A stretch of 64,000 nt of DNA from JABMMZ01 sp040386935 (GCA_040386935.1 JAZKEQ010000005.1:90628-154627), one strand, 5' to 3'; numbered from the stretch's first letter, positions 33,670 to 44,142 are shown. Numbers and translations: made by a program. The notes: a model not told the origin generated them from the letters alone.

Positions 33670-35070
33670 TTATATATCGAAAATTTTTCCCGGATTCAGA
33701 ATTAAATGCGGGTCGAAACTGCGTTTGATTCCTTTGAAAATTTCGATATGGGCCTTTCCAAAAACTATGTCTAGATAAGGTTTTTGAACCATGCCTATAC
33801 CGTGTTCTCCGCTAATGGTACCGCCTAAAGCTTTGCATTTTTCAAACAACAAACGAATGGCAATAGGTAATTCATTCTGCCATTTTTCATCACTCATATT
33901 CTGTTTAAGAATATTCACATGAAGATTGCCGTCTCCGGCATGTCCGTAGCAAACACTTTCGAAACCATAAGTTGTACTCAGGTAGTTGATGTAGTCATAT
34001 AATTCAGGCAAGTATTTACGACTTACAACCGTATCTTCTTCTTTGTATATGCTTAGATTTTTCACTACTTCACCTATTGATCGCCTTATTTTCCAGAATT
34101 TTTCCTTTGTAGCGGCATCTTCAGCCAACAAAATATTCATGGCATTATAGTGCTCTAGTACTTCGTATATTTTTTCACATTGTGGCATTAGCGCATCAGC
34201 GTTATAACCATCTACTTCTATTAACAAATAGGCTTTTTCACTACCGGTTTCAAATGCCATGTCATGGTGTTTAACAGATAATTCAAGTCCTTTTTTATCC
34301 ATAAACTCTAATGCTGATGGAATGATACCTGCATTAAGTATGGCCGGTACACAGGCACAAGCTTCGGTAGCCGAATTAAATGATGCAAGTAAAAGTGTGT
34401 TATACGAAGGATATGGAATCAGTTTAAGTGTAATTTTTGTAACGATACCCAGAGTACCTTCACTGCCGACCATCAATTGAGTTAAATTGTAGCCCGTTGA
34501 GTTTTTCAAAACATTGGCACCGGTTTGAATAATATCACCCGATGGCAATACTACTTCAAGGTTAAGTACATAATCTCTTGTTGTGCCATATTTAACGCAA
34601 CGCGGTCCACCACTACTATGGGCCACATTACCCCCTATACTGCAACTGCCTTTGCTGGCGGGGTCGGGTGGGTAAAATAATCCAATTTGTTGAACGGTGG
34701 TTTGTAAATGGTCGTTAATAACACCTGGTTCAACAATGGCTTGAAAATTATCAGCATCAATTTCGATTATTTTATTTAGTTTTTCAAGACTTAATACTAT
34801 ACCACCTTTAATGGGTAAACAACCCCCACTAAGGCCGGTTCCCGCTCCTCTGGGTGTTACCGGAATATGTCTGGAATGGCAATATGCCATAATTTTAGAG
34901 ATGGCGGAGGAATCATCGGGAATTAATACCAGAGCTGGTGGAAAAACAAAATCTTCGGTATAATCCCTGCCATATTTTTTCAATAATTCAGTCTCTGTAA
35001 TTAATTGATGTTGAGGGACTATGGTTTTGAAGAAATCTAGGTCTTCAGAAGTGATGGAATTGTATGTCAT
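33670..35070 (-). CDS. FAD-linked oxidase, GlcD / D-lactate dehydrogenase type
   Basis: 466 residues. PCMH-type FAD domain: VTPRGAGTGLSGGCLPIKGGIVLSLEKLNKI (about 75-105), EPGVINDHL, YPPDPASKGSCSIGGNVAHSSGGPRC; C-terminal FAD-oxidase domain with CYGHAGDGNLHVNIL (about 375-390) and GGTISGEHGIGMVQKPYL. This is the glycolate oxidase GlcD/D-lactate dehydrogenase family, which oxidises 2-hydroxy acids to 2-oxo acids. The GlcE/GlcF partners are not beside it, and the substrate cannot be fixed. Own promoter TTTG-N17-TATTTTTG (35107-35079), with the -7 box only 8 nt before the ATG. Confidence 0.92.
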   Translation of the reverse strand: MTYNSITSEDLDFFKTIVPQHQLITETELLKKYGRDYTEDFVFPPALVLIPDDSSAISKIMAYCHSRHIPVTPRGAGTGLSGGCLPIKGGIVLSLEKLNKIIEIDADNFQAIVEPGVINDHLQTTVQQIGLFYPPDPASKGSCSIGGNVAHSSGGPRCVKYGTTRDYVLNLEVVLPSGDIIQTGANVLKNSTGYNLTQLMVGSEGTLGIVTKITLKLIPYPSYNTLLLASFNSATEACACVPAILNAGIIPSALEFMDKKGLELSVKHHDMAFETGSEKAYLLIEVDGYNADALMPQCEKIYEVLEHYNAMNILLAEDAATKEKFWKIRRSIGEVVKNLSIYKEEDTVVSRKYLPELYDYINYLSTTYGFESVCYGHAGDGNLHVNILKQNMSDEKWQNELPIAIRLLFEKCKALGGTISGEHGIGMVQKPYLDIVFGKAHIEIFKGIKRSFDPHLILNPGKIFDI

Positions 35071-35078
35071 TTATCAAA

Positions 35079-35107
35079 CAAAAATATGCAAAATTTAAGA
35101 AACCAAA
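35079..35107 (-). promoter_or_regulatory. Promoter of the GlcD-like gene
   Basis: Minus strand: TTTG (35107-35104), 17-nt spacer, TATTTTTG (35086-35079). Transcription should begin 0-4 nt before ATG 35070, so the mRNA is predicted leaderless or nearly so. Confidence 0.6.
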
Positions 35108-35176
35108 ATTTTTAGATTAACTCGGTAATAAAAACGTCAAAATGTTGATAAAGTGTTGTTTAAATTCTTGCAAAAC

Positions 35177-35206
35177 TTGTTTTTGTGAAAAATTTGTATA
35201 TATTTG
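35177..35206 (+). promoter_or_regulatory. Promoter of the 1245-residue PKD protein gene
   Basis: TTG (35177-35179), 19-nt spacer, TATATTTG (35199-35206). Predicted start near 35213, leader about 18 nt to ATG 35231. Confidence 0.6.
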
Positions 35207-35230
35207 AAATGTACTTAAAATAATATTACC

Positions 35231-38200
35231 ATGACAAAGAATTTACTAACAATTATCTTATTTATTTTGACCGGGACTTATACAGCGTCCTCTCAAAGTT
35301 ATTTGATTAATCAAAATTTTTCAACCGCATCAGGTACAACACCACCTACAGGTTGGACAAACAACATCTTATCAGGTTCATCTACCGTAGACAATTGGTT
35401 TTTTGGAAAGCATCCAAAATTTTACTTTGCTCCGCCATTCGATAATAACTATGCAATTTTTGATAGTTATAACGGTGGTTCAGCAGGCGGAACAGCTACG
35501 AATGGACAAGCTGAGAATGTTGCGTTAGAGTCACCAAGTATCAACACATCAGGCAGATCTAATCTGTATTTCAGTTTTGATTTTATGGAATTATATAATG
35601 GAGGTATAGGTTATCTCGATGTATCAATTAACGGAGGATCTAGCTGGAGCACATTTGCGACTTTTTCTACTACGACATCAATCCCATCTTCACAGTTGTA
35701 TAATTTCGGTAGTTATACAGGTTATACTGCATTTAAATTTAGATTCAGATGGGATAACTCTTCTAACTACACATACTCGGGTTACTTGGCAATTGATAAC
35801 GTTAAATTATTTGAGAGATTAGGAACAGATGTAACCATAACTGATATCGCACCAATGTATGATAAATCTTGTCCTAACACTTCTCAATCTATCAACGTTG
35901 TAATTAAAAATGAAGGAAATTCTAGTGTTTCCAATATTCCTGTTGAAGTACAAGTAACAGGCCCAATCACCACAACATTAAATTATACTTATACAGGAAC
36001 ACTTACTAGCAATACAAGTGTCAATGTAACAGTTGGTACAATTAATACGACTGCCGGTGGAGCTTTTAATTTCAAAGCCATTACTAATTATTCTGGTGAT
36101 AACAATATACTTAATGATACTTTTAAAGCAACTAGATTGTCTGCAGCAATTGCAGGTAATCCTACCGCAATAGATGGCGCAGCTTGCCAAAGAGGAAGTC
36201 GTGTTCAAATTGGTGCAACTTCTTCACCCGGGGATTCTACTTTTTGGTATGCACAAGCATCTGGTAGTCCAATTATTGGTCAAGGCAATCCTTTCTTAAC
36301 ACCTCCAATTAATGGCACCACAACTTTCTATGCTCAGAATGCAAGGTTATTCAATAACGATCAGTGGGCATTCCAAGGGCCATACAGATTCAATGGCATC
36401 CAATACTCAGGATCATATTTTAATGTTACTGCGTCAAATGAGATTTTGATTGATAGTTTTTGGCAGCACTTTGCATACGCAGGAAATTATAAAGTAAGTG
36501 TATATTACAAAGTAGGTAGCTATATCGGTTCAGAAAGCAATCAATCTGCATGGACCCTTCACGATACAAAAACAGTTACAACTAGCGGTTATGGCCACAT
36601 GGTTGGAATTCAATTAGCTAAACCATTAAACGTTCCTGTTGGATCAACTTATGGTTTTTATATTCTTGTAGATGGTTTGACAACTCAAAAATGTATTACA
36701 TTCAAAATTGGTCAATTGACATTTACAAATGCAGACGTATCTGTGTATGCAGGAACAGTTTCTTCAGCTCAGTTCAACGGTGTTTCAGCAGGTTACTGCT
36801 GGGATGGCAGAATGTTCTATAGAAAATTATGTCTGTCAAATAAAGTGGCAGTAAAAGCTGTTATCAAGCCTAGTCCTATTGGTGCATCGTTAATACCAAG
36901 CACACCGTTTCAGGGTAAAGTCAAAATTGGGGATGCCGGTTCGCCTGACTTAGTAGAAATAGGAAAAACAAATACATATGAATTCTTGCCTCCAACAGGC
37001 TATTCAAACGGTAATCATATGTCTACATGGTTCATGAGTTCTGTAACAGCAAGAACCGCCAGTGGTGTGTTAGTGCCTTCTACAGCTTATACCTATACGC
37101 CAATTGCAAGTGGGGCACCTGCTACTATTGCTTTTACAGGAAGCTCTACTTACATAGACAGTATGATTACATTCTTTTTTAAATTCCAGGATTTGGGTCC
37201 ATATTTCTGTGATAGCACCGTGAAAAGAACGCTGAGAGTTGTTCCAACACCAAAACCAAACTTTGAATTCCCTAATCCAGTTTGTGATGGTACTGATGTG
37301 TTGTTTAATAACCTGACCACCATTCACAGTGGCAATAATTCATACAAATGGTATTTTGATGATGGCGATAGCGCAGATGTTCAGAATCCAGTTCATTTAT
37401 ACAAAACATTCGGTTGCTATAATGTTAGAATGGTTGCAACAAGTTCACCTTATGGCATAGTGAAAGATACAATTATACAGGTTTGTATCACAGAAGTGCC
37501 TGTAGTGAAATTTAAAGTTATCAATGCATGCGAAGGCACGGATGTTAGATTTATCAACCAAACAGCCATAGGTAGCGGAACATTGAGCTACGTTTGGGTT
37601 TATGGAGATAATACAGCAAATGGTACAATAGCCAACCCAACACACAGATATGCTGTAGCCGGTGGTTATAAAGTAACATTAAAGGTCTCTGCGAATGGTT
37701 GTGAAAGTGTTCTGACTAAGAATGCTTATCAATTCGCAAAACCAATTCCTAGTTTTGTAGCACCGGTAGCTCCGGTTTGCTCTCAAACCGAAATTATGTT
37801 ACCTAACACCTCAACAATTGCTCAGGGAGACTTTGGTTCTTTCTGGACCTATGGTGATGGCAATTCTTCTACATTAAATAACGGCTATAATACATATGGT
37901 ACTCCTGGAACATATAATGTTAAACTGAAAGTAGTTTCTGAATTTGGTTGTACAGATGAAGTAACCCAGCAAGTTGTTGTTAAATCTTCTCCAACACCAT
38001 CATTTGTTACAAATAAATTATGCAGTGGTGAACCTACCCGTTTTTCAAACACAACTATAGAAACTGTGCCTAATCCTATCTATAACTGGACATTTAGTGA
38101 CAATACAGCTTATACATCTACTGATGTTATTAAATCATGGTTGAATGAAGGACATTATTCTGCAACCTTAAAAGCTGAATTTACAAATGGTTGTATAGGT

Positions 38201-38968
38201 ACTGTAACTAAAGAATTTGATGTTCTTATTCAGCCGGTTGCTGATTTCGAGGTTCAGGATATTTGCTCAGGTGAGATTGCAAACTTTGTTAACAAAACAG
38301 TCGGTACTAAAGGTAATATCGATTACCTGTGGGATCTTGGAACAGGCCCTAGCACAGATGCAGCACCTAAGCGTTTGTATAACCCTGCAACTACTCAAAC
38401 TTATACCATCAGATTGGTGGCTTCTTATGTTGGTGGATGTGCAGATACTGCAACTGATATCATTACAGTAAGCCAATCACCTACTTGCGACTTTAATGCA
38501 CAAAATCTGGGTTACCTGAAATATAAATTTACACCATCTAATACAACTTATACCAAATACGATTGGTTCTTTGGTGAAGGTGGAAGTGAAATTAATACAG
38601 TAACTCCAAGCTATCAGTATTTGTATTCTGGCGGTTTTAATGTAAGAATGGTTGCAACAAATCAGGCAGGTTGCCAGTGCGAGGTAACCAAACGCATATC
38701 AGCGAATACTTCAGTTAATGCTGTTAAAGCTGCAACAAGTCTTAATATCTATCCTAATCCAAATACAGGTGAGTTCACTATTAGCAGTAATAGCACTTCA
38801 GGTATGAAAATAGAAGTATACAACCTATTAGGTAGTAAAATATTGTCACAATCAACTACTGAGAATACAGCAGCGATTAATCTGGGTGATGTAGCGAAAG
38901 GTATTTACCTTGTTAAAGTTACTATCAACGGAGTAACCAGCACAACAAAAATCACAGTAATGAATTAA
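35231..38968 (+). CDS. Large PKD-domain surface protein with type IX C-terminal sorting domain
   Basis: 1245 residues. Signal peptide MTKNLLTIILFILTGTYTASSQ. Residues about 25-195 form a jelly-roll-like domain (YLINQNFSTASGTTPPTGW ... SPSINTSGRSNLYFSFDFME ... LAIDNVKLFER); 200-300 look like a CARDB-type Ig domain (DVTITDIAPMY, VNVVIKNEGN); 690-1120 contain five PKD-like repeats (for example YKWYFDDGDSADVQNPVHLY, YVWVYGDNTANGTIANPTHRY). The end LNIYPNPNTGEFTISSN ... VKVTINGVTSTTKITVMN is a type A sorting domain. Expected route: Sec, SprA translocon, then PorU/PorV attachment at the surface. Role probably adhesive; inferred only. Confidence 0.9.
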   Translation: MTKNLLTIILFILTGTYTASSQSYLINQNFSTASGTTPPTGWTNNILSGSSTVDNWFFGKHPKFYFAPPFDNNYAIFDSYNGGSAGGTATNGQAENVALESPSINTSGRSNLYFSFDFMELYNGGIGYLDVSINGGSSWSTFATFSTTTSIPSSQLYNFGSYTGYTAFKFRFRWDNSSNYTYSGYLAIDNVKLFERLGTDVTITDIAPMYDKSCPNTSQSINVVIKNEGNSSVSNIPVEVQVTGPITTTLNYTYTGTLTSNTSVNVTVGTINTTAGGAFNFKAITNYSGDNNILNDTFKATRLSAAIAGNPTAIDGAACQRGSRVQIGATSSPGDSTFWYAQASGSPIIGQGNPFLTPPINGTTTFYAQNARLFNNDQWAFQGPYRFNGIQYSGSYFNVTASNEILIDSFWQHFAYAGNYKVSVYYKVGSYIGSESNQSAWTLHDTKTVTTSGYGHMVGIQLAKPLNVPVGSTYGFYILVDGLTTQKCITFKIGQLTFTNADVSVYAGTVSSAQFNGVSAGYCWDGRMFYRKLCLSNKVAVKAVIKPSPIGASLIPSTPFQGKVKIGDAGSPDLVEIGKTNTYEFLPPTGYSNGNHMSTWFMSSVTARTASGVLVPSTAYTYTPIASGAPATIAFTGSSTYIDSMITFFFKFQDLGPYFCDSTVKRTLRVVPTPKPNFEFPNPVCDGTDVLFNNLTTIHSGNNSYKWYFDDGDSADVQNPVHLYKTFGCYNVRMVATSSPYGIVKDTIIQVCITEVPVVKFKVINACEGTDVRFINQTAIGSGTLSYVWVYGDNTANGTIANPTHRYAVAGGYKVTLKVSANGCESVLTKNAYQFAKPIPSFVAPVAPVCSQTEIMLPNTSTIAQGDFGSFWTYGDGNSSTLNNGYNTYGTPGTYNVKLKVVSEFGCTDEVTQQVVVKSSPTPSFVTNKLCSGEPTRFSNTTIETVPNPIYNWTFSDNTAYTSTDVIKSWLNEGHYSATLKAEFTNGCIGTVTKEFDVLIQPVADFEVQDICSGEIANFVNKTVGTKGNIDYLWDLGTGPSTDAAPKRLYNPATTQTYTIRLVASYVGGCADTATDIITVSQSPTCDFNAQNLGYLKYKFTPSNTTYTKYDWFFGEGGSEINTVTPSYQYLYSGGFNVRMVATNQAGCQCEVTKRISANTSVNAVKAATSLNIYPNPNTGEFTISSNSTSGMKIEVYNLLGSKILSQSTTENTAAINLGDVAKGIYLVKVTINGVTSTTKITVMN

Positions 38969-38990
38969 TAATCTCTGAATACTACATTTT

Positions 38991-39022
38991 AAGGCGGGCC
39001 ATTAGGCCCGCCTTTTTTATTG
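38991..39022 (+). terminator. Rho-independent terminator of the PKD protein gene
   Basis: AAGGCGGGCC (38991-39000), loop ATTA, GGCCCGCCTT (39005-39014), then a T-run. Perfect 10-bp GC-rich stem 22 bp after the stop. Confidence 0.92.
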
Positions 39023-39130
39023 TATAATATTTTTGAAGCTTATATTATTATTTAAAAGAATGAAGGAATAGAACGCCTAAAATTATAGTGTCCCAAGATG
39101 AAAGAAATACGCTAGTAGTACAGACTACTA

Positions 39131-42100
39131 TTAATTATTGACGATAATCTTATTGACGATTTGTAACCTGTTCAATTCATCCATCAACTCCTGACAAATA
39201 TTAACCCGCTTATCGACACTGTACATGTCAATGCTGTATTTTTTTAGCTGGTCATACAAATTAATATTGACAGGTGATGTGCCATTAAATTTTTTGAATA
39301 TTTCTTCCAGGTCATCCAATATTGAGGGCGTCAGATCTTTTAAATTAAGACGCAATTCCAATCCGTTGAAATAGGTTTCTTTGACATCTTCCATTTTCTC
39401 CGCTTGATAAATATTCAATTCCCACTCTCTGTCACCAAATCGTGGCTTATCTATTTTGCAGCGCAGTAATAAAAATTGATTTTCATACAACAATGGTCGA
39501 AGGATATCATAGCTTTTACTGAATGCATAAAACGTAAATTGTCCATCGTAATCCTGCAAGGTAAATTTAGAAAATTGTTTGCCTGTTTTAGTTGTTAGAT
39601 AATCTACCTTTACCACTATTCCTGCTACAATTACAGTATTACGTATTTTTACAAGATCAGAAAGATTGTCTAATTCATGAAGCTTGGTATTGGTGAGTGT
39701 ATAGTGCTCCATTTTAAAAGTATCCATAGGATGCTGATTGATGAAAATACCTACCATCTCTTTTTCAAGATTGCAATTTTCCAAAATAGAGTATTCCTCT
39801 GCTTTAGGTAATTGTGGCTCTATAAATGTTTCCTGAATGCTCTCTCCAAATAAAGAGTTTTGTGAGCTGTTGGCACTTTCCTGTGAACGTGCACCATATC
39901 TTACGGCTATTTCAATGCCTGTGCCTATTTCACCTTCACGCAGATACTGCGCCTTATGGTAATTCTTATCAAAGTCGAATGCACCTCCTTTGACCAATGC
40001 TTCTAATGTTTTCTTGCTCACCATTCTCAGGTTGCATCGCTTGGTAACTTCAAAGATATTTTTAAAAGGTCCATTCTTGGTGCGCTCCTGAATAATCTGT
40101 TCAGCTGCTGCTTCACCAACCCCTTTCACTGCACACAATCCGAATCGAATTTCCCCTTTATTGTTAACGGCAAATTGAATATCACTTTCATTAATATCAG
40201 GACCCAATACAGGAATGCCTATTTTTTTCGACTCTTCCATCATCTGACTAATTTTGTCAATATTATTCGTGTTGTTTGCCAAAATAGCCGCCATGTACTC
40301 TGCAGGGTAGTGGGCTTTCAGATAACCCGTCTGGTAAGCTACAAAGGCGTAACAAGTAGAGTGCGATTTATTGAATGCATAAGATGCAAATGCTTCCCAG
40401 TCTGTCCATATTTTTTCACATTTTTTTGAGTCGAATCCTTTAGCACTTGTACCTTCAATGAATTGACTTTTCATTTTATTCAAGACTTCAATCTGCTTTT
40501 TGCCCATGGCCTTACGCAGAACATCAGCATCGCCTTTACTGAATCCACCAAGACTCTGACTCAGCAACATCACCTGCTCCTGATATACGGTAATACCATA
40601 AGTTTCTTGCAGATACTCTTCCATTTCAGGTAAATCGTACTGTATGGCTTCTTGCCCCAGTTTACGTTTAATAAATTGTGGGATATATTCCATTGGCCCC
40701 GGACGGTATAAGGCGTTCATAGCAATCAAATCCTCAAACTTATCAGGCTTTAAATCCTTGAGGTGTTTTTGCATACCTGGACTTTCAAATTGGAAAGTAC
40801 CTGTGGTTTCACCTCTTTGATACAAAGCAAACGTCTTTTCATCATCAAGTGGTATGGTATCAATATCAATATCGACATTGTGATTTTTTTTGATGAGTTG
40901 TAGTGCTGTGCGTATAATAGAAAGTGTTTTAAGACCGAGAAAGTCCATCTTAATTACACCGGAGTCTTCAATTACTTTGCCATCGTATTGCGTTAAGTAT
41001 AAACTGGAGTCTTTTGCTATTGCTATTGGAACTATCTCTTTGAGGTCTTTAGGCGCTATAATAATACCTGCAGCATGCACACCGGTATTTCTTACGGATC
41101 CTTCTAACAACAATGCTTGTCTCAGGACATCTCCTCGCTTTTCTGCTTTATCTTTATACCAGTCGCGCAATTGCATAACACCCGGTATGTCCTCCTGCCT
41201 TAGCTGGATGATGCCTCTATTGGCCATTTCTTCCGCCATTTCTTCATCCTCTATTTCCAGCACTTCTTCTTTAGCGCCCTCAATTTTTGCATTAATGACT
41301 TGTTTTAATGTTAAACCGAGTGGACGAGAAGGAACAAGTTTTGTTATACTATTGGATTCTTCCATACTCAAATCCATTACCCTAGCAACATCCTTAACAC
41401 TCATCTTCGCGGCCATTTTACCATAGGTAACAATTTGGGCTACCTGATTCTGACCGTATTTGTCTACCACATACTGAATCACTTTCTCACGACCTTCATC
41501 ATCAAAGTCGGTATCTATATCCGGCATACTCTTTCTATCGGGATTCAGAAAACGCTCGAATAGTAAATTGTATTTAATAGGGTCAATATTGGTGATGCCT
41601 ATACAGTAAGCCACAGCACTGCCTGCGGCAGAACCTCTGCCAGGACCGATAATTACACCAAGGTCGCGACCAGCTTTTATGAAATCTGATACAATTAAGA
41701 AGTAACCGGCAAACCCCATGGTTTTAATGGTGAACAATTCGAATCGTAAGCGTTCATCAATTTCAGTATCTATTTCACCATAGCGTTTTCTAGCACCTTC
41801 ATAAGTAATGGCTTCCAGATAATCATCCTGGGTTTGATAACCTTCGGGTATGGGGAAGTTGGGTAACAAGATGTCCTGCTTCAGTTTTAACGGCTCTATC
41901 TTGCTGACTATCTCACCGGTATTGTCAATGGCTTCAGGGATATCGGCAAACAGCGTATTCATCTCTGCCTGCGTTTTGAAATAAAAATTATCGTTAGGGA
42001 AAGCAAAACGACTGCCTTTATTGAACTTGTCATCATCGCCATCCATGTCCTTGTTCTTTGGTGTGCTTTGTTTTTCGCCTGTATTTACACACAACAAAAT

Positions 42101-42775
42101 ATCATGAGCGTTGTAATCTTCCTGATCCACATAATGAGAATCATTCGTTGCAATCATTTTTACATTGTATTTTCTTGCAAATCGAATCAGAACTTCATTC
42201 ACCTTGTCTTGTGCACCAAGATTATGCCTTTGTAATTCTACATAATAGTCTTCACCAAATAAATCCAGCCACCATAGAAACTCCTTTTCAGCATCTGCTT
42301 CTCCTTTTTTCATGATCAACTTAGGAACAATGGCGCCTAAGCAACAGGTTGTTGCAATTAAATCCTGATGGTAAAGCTTAATCAGCTCCTTGTCTATCCT
42401 TGGCCATTTGCTGTACATGCCTTCGATGTAACCTAATGAACAAAGCATGGACAAATTTTTATAACCATTAGCATTTTTTGCCAACAACAATTGATGATAA
42501 CGAATGTCCTTATCATCTTTTGTGAATTCCTTTCTCAGTCGGTTTTCACTCAGATAAAATTCGCACCCTACAATGGGTTTAATGACATCACCTTTTTTAT
42601 TGTGCTTGGCGGCCTCTGCTACAAAATTAAAAACACCGAACATGTTGCCATGGTCAGTAATCGCTATTGCTTTCTGGTTGTCGGCAACGGCTTTTTTATA
42701 TAGGTTCTCAATGGATGCTGCTCCATCGAGTAAAGAGAATTGGGTATGGCTGTGAAGGTGAACAAATTCGGGCAT
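39131..42775 (-). CDS. dnaE: DNA polymerase III subunit alpha
   Basis: 1214 residues, normal for DnaE. N-terminal PHP domain HLHSHTQFSLLDGAASIENL and ITDHGNMFGVFNF; GPGRGSAAGSAVAYCIG; catalytic Asp residues in PDIDTDFDDEGREKVIQYV (about 415-430); FQFESPGMQKHLKDL; YRPGPMEYIPQF; AFNKSHSTCYAFVAYQTGYLKAHYPAEYMAA; C-terminal OB-fold (IVAGIVVKVDYLTTKTGKQF). It is the replicative polymerase catalytic subunit. Single gene, divergent from cinA, with a 26-bp inverted repeat in the intergenic stretch (42808-42833). No terminator is obvious in 38.99-39.13 kb beyond the convergent one. Confidence 0.97.
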   Translation of the reverse strand: MPEFVHLHSHTQFSLLDGAASIENLYKKAVADNQKAIAITDHGNMFGVFNFVAEAAKHNKKGDVIKPIVGCEFYLSENRLRKEFTKDDKDIRYHQLLLAKNANGYKNLSMLCSLGYIEGMYSKWPRIDKELIKLYHQDLIATTCCLGAIVPKLIMKKGEADAEKEFLWWLDLFGEDYYVELQRHNLGAQDKVNEVLIRFARKYNVKMIATNDSHYVDQEDYNAHDILLCVNTGEKQSTPKNKDMDGDDDKFNKGSRFAFPNDNFYFKTQAEMNTLFADIPEAIDNTGEIVSKIEPLKLKQDILLPNFPIPEGYQTQDDYLEAITYEGARKRYGEIDTEIDERLRFELFTIKTMGFAGYFLIVSDFIKAGRDLGVIIGPGRGSAAGSAVAYCIGITNIDPIKYNLLFERFLNPDRKSMPDIDTDFDDEGREKVIQYVVDKYGQNQVAQIVTYGKMAAKMSVKDVARVMDLSMEESNSITKLVPSRPLGLTLKQVINAKIEGAKEEVLEIEDEEMAEEMANRGIIQLRQEDIPGVMQLRDWYKDKAEKRGDVLRQALLLEGSVRNTGVHAAGIIIAPKDLKEIVPIAIAKDSSLYLTQYDGKVIEDSGVIKMDFLGLKTLSIIRTALQLIKKNHNVDIDIDTIPLDDEKTFALYQRGETTGTFQFESPGMQKHLKDLKPDKFEDLIAMNALYRPGPMEYIPQFIKRKLGQEAIQYDLPEMEEYLQETYGITVYQEQVMLLSQSLGGFSKGDADVLRKAMGKKQIEVLNKMKSQFIEGTSAKGFDSKKCEKIWTDWEAFASYAFNKSHSTCYAFVAYQTGYLKAHYPAEYMAAILANNTNNIDKISQMMEESKKIGIPVLGPDINESDIQFAVNNKGEIRFGLCAVKGVGEAAAEQIIQERTKNGPFKNIFEVTKRCNLRMVSKKTLEALVKGGAFDFDKNYHKAQYLREGEIGTGIEIAVRYGARSQESANSSQNSLFGESIQETFIEPQLPKAEEYSILENCNLEKEMVGIFINQHPMDTFKMEHYTLTNTKLHELDNLSDLVKIRNTVIVAGIVVKVDYLTTKTGKQFSKFTLQDYDGQFTFYAFSKSYDILRPLLYENQFLLLRCKIDKPRFGDREWELNIYQAEKMEDVKETYFNGLELRLNLKDLTPSILDDLEEIFKKFNGTSPVNINLYDQLKKYSIDMYSVDKRVNICQELMDELNRLQIVNKIIVNN

Positions 42776-42807
42776 ATCTGCTGTTGGAAATAACCCTGTA
42801 AATTTAA

Positions 42808-42833
42808 AACTCCTTTCCTAGGAAAATGGAGTT
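42808..42833. promoter_or_regulatory. Compound inverted repeat between dnaE and cinA
   Basis: AACTCC (42808-42813), the perfect palindrome TTTCCTAGGAAA (42814-42825), two bases AT, then GGAGTT (42828-42833). AACTCC and GGAGTT are also exact reverse complements, so the whole is one 26-bp dyad with a 2-nt bulge. It is 33 bp before dnaE and 68 bp before cinA; no T-run, so an operator is more likely than a terminator. Confidence 0.5.
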
Positions 42834-42900
42834 GTTGAAAAATTAAAAATTAATAACGTAAAACCACAAGCATATTTGCATTCCTAATTGTTAATAAAAA

Positions 42901-44142
42901 ATGCGAGCAGAAATCATAACCGTTGGTGACGAATTGTTGATAGGGCAGGTAGTGGATACCAACAGTGCCTGGATTGGTCAAATGCTGAACAAACACGGTA
43001 TCAAAATTCACAGAATAAATTCTATCAGCGACAATGCTGATGAAATCAAGTTGCAGTTGTCTGAATGCTTAGAAAGAAGCGAATTGATTATTATGACAGG
43101 AGGCTTAGGGCCAACCAAAGATGATATCACTAAAAAAACATTGGTGGAATATTTTGGAATGGGATGGCGGACAGATGAAGCCGTGATGGCTCAATTGGTT
43201 CGTTTTTTTGAAAGCAGGGGAAGAACGATGCTGGAAGTAAACCGCTTGCAGGCTGATTTGCCTGATGGCTGTATCACATTATTTAACGATTGGGGTACAG
43301 CACCCGGCATGTGGTTCGATTATCAGGGGAAAACTATTATCAGTATGCCCGGTGTGCCATATGAAATGAAAAATATTTTTGAATTCAGGGCATTACCTTT
43401 AATAGCAGAAAAATACAAGCAACCAAAACTGTATCATAAAACAATGCTGACCATTAATGTACCTGAATCATTAATTGCTAAACAAATAGAAGACATTGAA
43501 GATGGTTTACCTGCTTATATCAAATTAGCTTATCTGCCTAATTGGAATACAGTAAGGTTGCGCTTAACCGGTACGGAGCAACAAGGCAAGAGTATAGTAG
43601 ATGAGGTGAATGAAAAAGCAGATGCCATTGCACAGATATTGGGTGAGGCTGTTGCTTCACACGAAGATTATACCATGGGTGAGATTGTATTTCACTTGTT
43701 GAGTGAGCAAGGTAAAACGCTAAGTATAGCAGAAAGCTGTACCGGTGGTTATATCTCACATCAGATTACTCAAATTCCTGGTGCTTCAAAAGTATTCGTT
43801 GGTTCAGTTATCAGTTATAGTAATTCAGTCAAGCATCACCAATTAGGAGTTGAATCAACATTGTTTGAAACAGTAGGGGCGGTAAGTGAGCAGGTGGTAA
43901 CACAAATGGTGCAAGGCGTAAGGGAGCGATTGGCAACAGATTACGCCATAGCTGTTTCGGGAATAGCAGGTCCTGGTGGTGGTAGCGATGATAAACCTGT
44001 TGGTACAGTTGTAATTGGGGTTTGCAATAAAACAACTACAGTTGTTAAAACCCATCATTTCATTGGCGATAGGATGAATGTAATAGGCAGAGCCAATAAT
44101 ATGGCCTTTGATATGCTAAGGCATTTGATACTTTCTAAATAA
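42901..44142 (+). CDS. cinA: CinA family protein (competence/damage-inducible; NMN amidohydrolase)
   Basis: 413 residues, full length. N-terminal MoCF/COG1058 domain: AEIITVGDELLIGQVVDTNSAWI and MTGGLGPTKDDITKKTL; C-terminal CinA amidase domain: LSIAESCTGGYISHQITQIPGASKVFVGSVISYSNSVK with the nucleophile Ser in AESCTGG, and AVSGIAGPGGGSDDKPVGTV. The family recycles nicotinamide mononucleotide and ADP-ribose. The upstream CATATTTG is only a near match to a -7 box. Followed by a terminator shared with tRNA-Pro. Confidence 0.95.
   Translation: MRAEIITVGDELLIGQVVDTNSAWIGQMLNKHGIKIHRINSISDNADEIKLQLSECLERSELIIMTGGLGPTKDDITKKTLVEYFGMGWRTDEAVMAQLVRFFESRGRTMLEVNRLQADLPDGCITLFNDWGTAPGMWFDYQGKTIISMPGVPYEMKNIFEFRALPLIAEKYKQPKLYHKTMLTINVPESLIAKQIEDIEDGLPAYIKLAYLPNWNTVRLRLTGTEQQGKSIVDEVNEKADAIAQILGEAVASHEDYTMGEIVFHLLSEQGKTLSIAESCTGGYISHQITQIPGASKVFVGSVISYSNSVKHHQLGVESTLFETVGAVSEQVVTQMVQGVRERLATDYAIAVSGIAGPGGGSDDKPVGTVVIGVCNKTTTVVKTHHFIGDRMNVIGRANNMAFDMLRHLILSK

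Noticed and set aside
35231..38968. Several 60-90-residue minus-strand ORFs inside the PKD gene
   Set aside because: They are shadows of a well-supported secreted protein and contain no domain.
40890..41426. 178-residue plus-strand ORF inside dnaE
   Set aside because: Antisense to the conserved polymerase core; Ser/Ile-rich without any recognisable domain or promoter.
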